Assembly: GCA_011390035.1 (NCBI GenBank)
Contig: JAABTE010000162.1
Span: 1-6,054, forward strand
DNA: 6,054 nt
Direction: 5' to 3'
From: Desulfobacteraceae bacterium
GTDB taxonomy: Bacteria; Desulfobacterota; Desulfobacteria; Desulfobacterales; JAABSP01
The translations under genes and the position numbers were made by a program. This document shows, piece after piece, positions 5,832 to 6,054 of the stretch; within the stretch, counting starts at the first letter, position 1, and each line of letters begins with the position of its first letter. Below the pieces are notes generated by a model, which saw only the letters and a program-made list of their open reading frames with translations, searched no databases and was not told the origin of the DNA.

Positions 5832-6054
5832 GCGCCGCCGGCTTGTCCGCCATGGCCGCGACTGTTGGTGGAAATTCCATGGGCGATCAATCGGACCTTT
5901 TCCATTATCCCCTGGATATCCAGCGTTTGGAGTCGCCGGTTCAAAAGAAGAATCCGGCCGTCCACCACCACGTCCCGCACGTCGCCGCCGCCGGCGCAAT
6001 AGACCAGGTGGGAGGCGGGATGATACAGCGGGGTCAGGTGCGGAGCGGCCATCT
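5813..6054 (-). CDS. mtaD: C-terminal end of an MtaD-like amidohydrolase (MTA/SAH deaminase family), partial
   Basis: Only the last 80 or so codons are in the window, and the gene continues past base 6054. The first visible ATG (6052) is internal, because the frame remains open to the window edge and the residues after it are a C-terminal motif. PHLTPLYHPASHLVYCAGG followed by DVRDVVVDGRILL and LQTLDIQGIMEKV is the typical end of the MtaD/TrzN/AtzA branch of amidohydrolases: the end of the metal-dependent barrel domain and the return to the small beta-sandwich. MtaD enzymes deaminate 5'-methylthioadenosine and S-adenosylhomocysteine; related enzymes hydrolyse other aminated heterocycles, so substrate cannot be fixed from this fragment. 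The catalytic His/Asp motifs lie outside the window. The tail after about residue 64 (GHGGQAGGAGPGKG) is Gly-rich, and its end is encoded by the first 25-bp repeat unit. The stop is TAG at 5813-5815, 74 nt before ade, on the same strand. Confidence 0.8.
   Translation of the reverse strand, partial: MAAPHLTPLYHPASHLVYCAGGGDVRDVVVDGRILLLNRRLQTLDIQGIMEKVRLIAHGISTNSRGHGGQAGGAGPGKG

Noticed and set aside
5739..5999. Upstream extension of ade to an ATG at 5999 (665 aa)
   Set aside because: The extra 87 residues are Arg/Gly-rich low-complexity sequence encoded by the 25-bp repeats and by the other frame of the mtaD-like gene. Ade homology and the ribosome-binding site point to 5738.
4134..6002. 622-codon open frame on the plus strand, antisense to ade
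   Set aside because: It lies opposite an intact, motif-complete adenine deaminase. The product has no recognisable domain and a His/Gly/Arg-rich composition typical of antisense reading of GC-rich codons.

Overview
The window is GC-rich and densely coded bacterial DNA. The long antisense open frames and the strong G/C third-position bias fit a high-GC proteobacterium-like genome. The protein types (multi-SLBB export protein followed by a Wzz-like protein, a cytosolic NamZ, and an MtaD/adenine deaminase pair) would suit a Desulfobacterota ('deltaproteobacterial') organism. That placement is an inference from family resemblance and is not proven here.

Layout. On the plus strand three genes run as one probable operon. 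First is the 3' part of a large multi-SLBB polysaccharide export protein (1-1676, start lies upstream of the window). A Wzz-type chain-length/co-polymerase protein follows (1678-2694, 1-nt gap), then a NamZ/DUF1343-type exo-N-acetylmuramidase (2713-3888, 18-nt gap). On the minus strand, converging on namZ, are adenine deaminase (4002-5738) and, upstream of it, the 3' end of an MtaD-like amidohydrolase (5813-6054, cut by the window edge). The convergent gap (3889-4001) holds one copy of a perfect 36-bp tandem duplication and a small hairpin.

Function. The first two plus-strand genes form the outer-membrane export and inner-membrane co-polymerase halves of a surface-polysaccharide (capsule/EPS/O-antigen) machine. 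The third acts on cell-wall muropeptide sugars, so its place behind export genes is notable. The two minus-strand genes both deaminate adenine-type bases (MTA/SAH side and free adenine) and probably form a purine-salvage pair.

The most unusual non-coding structure is at the mtaD-ade junction: three 25-bp imperfect tandem units that start inside the mtaD stop region and run up to the ade ribosome-binding site. Each unit carries an ATG, and the three ATGs fall in three different frames. A second duplication (36 bp, perfect) copies the last codons and stop of namZ. I saw no RNA genes, CRISPR array, insertion sequence or clear promoter. No wholly new multi-gene system is evident.
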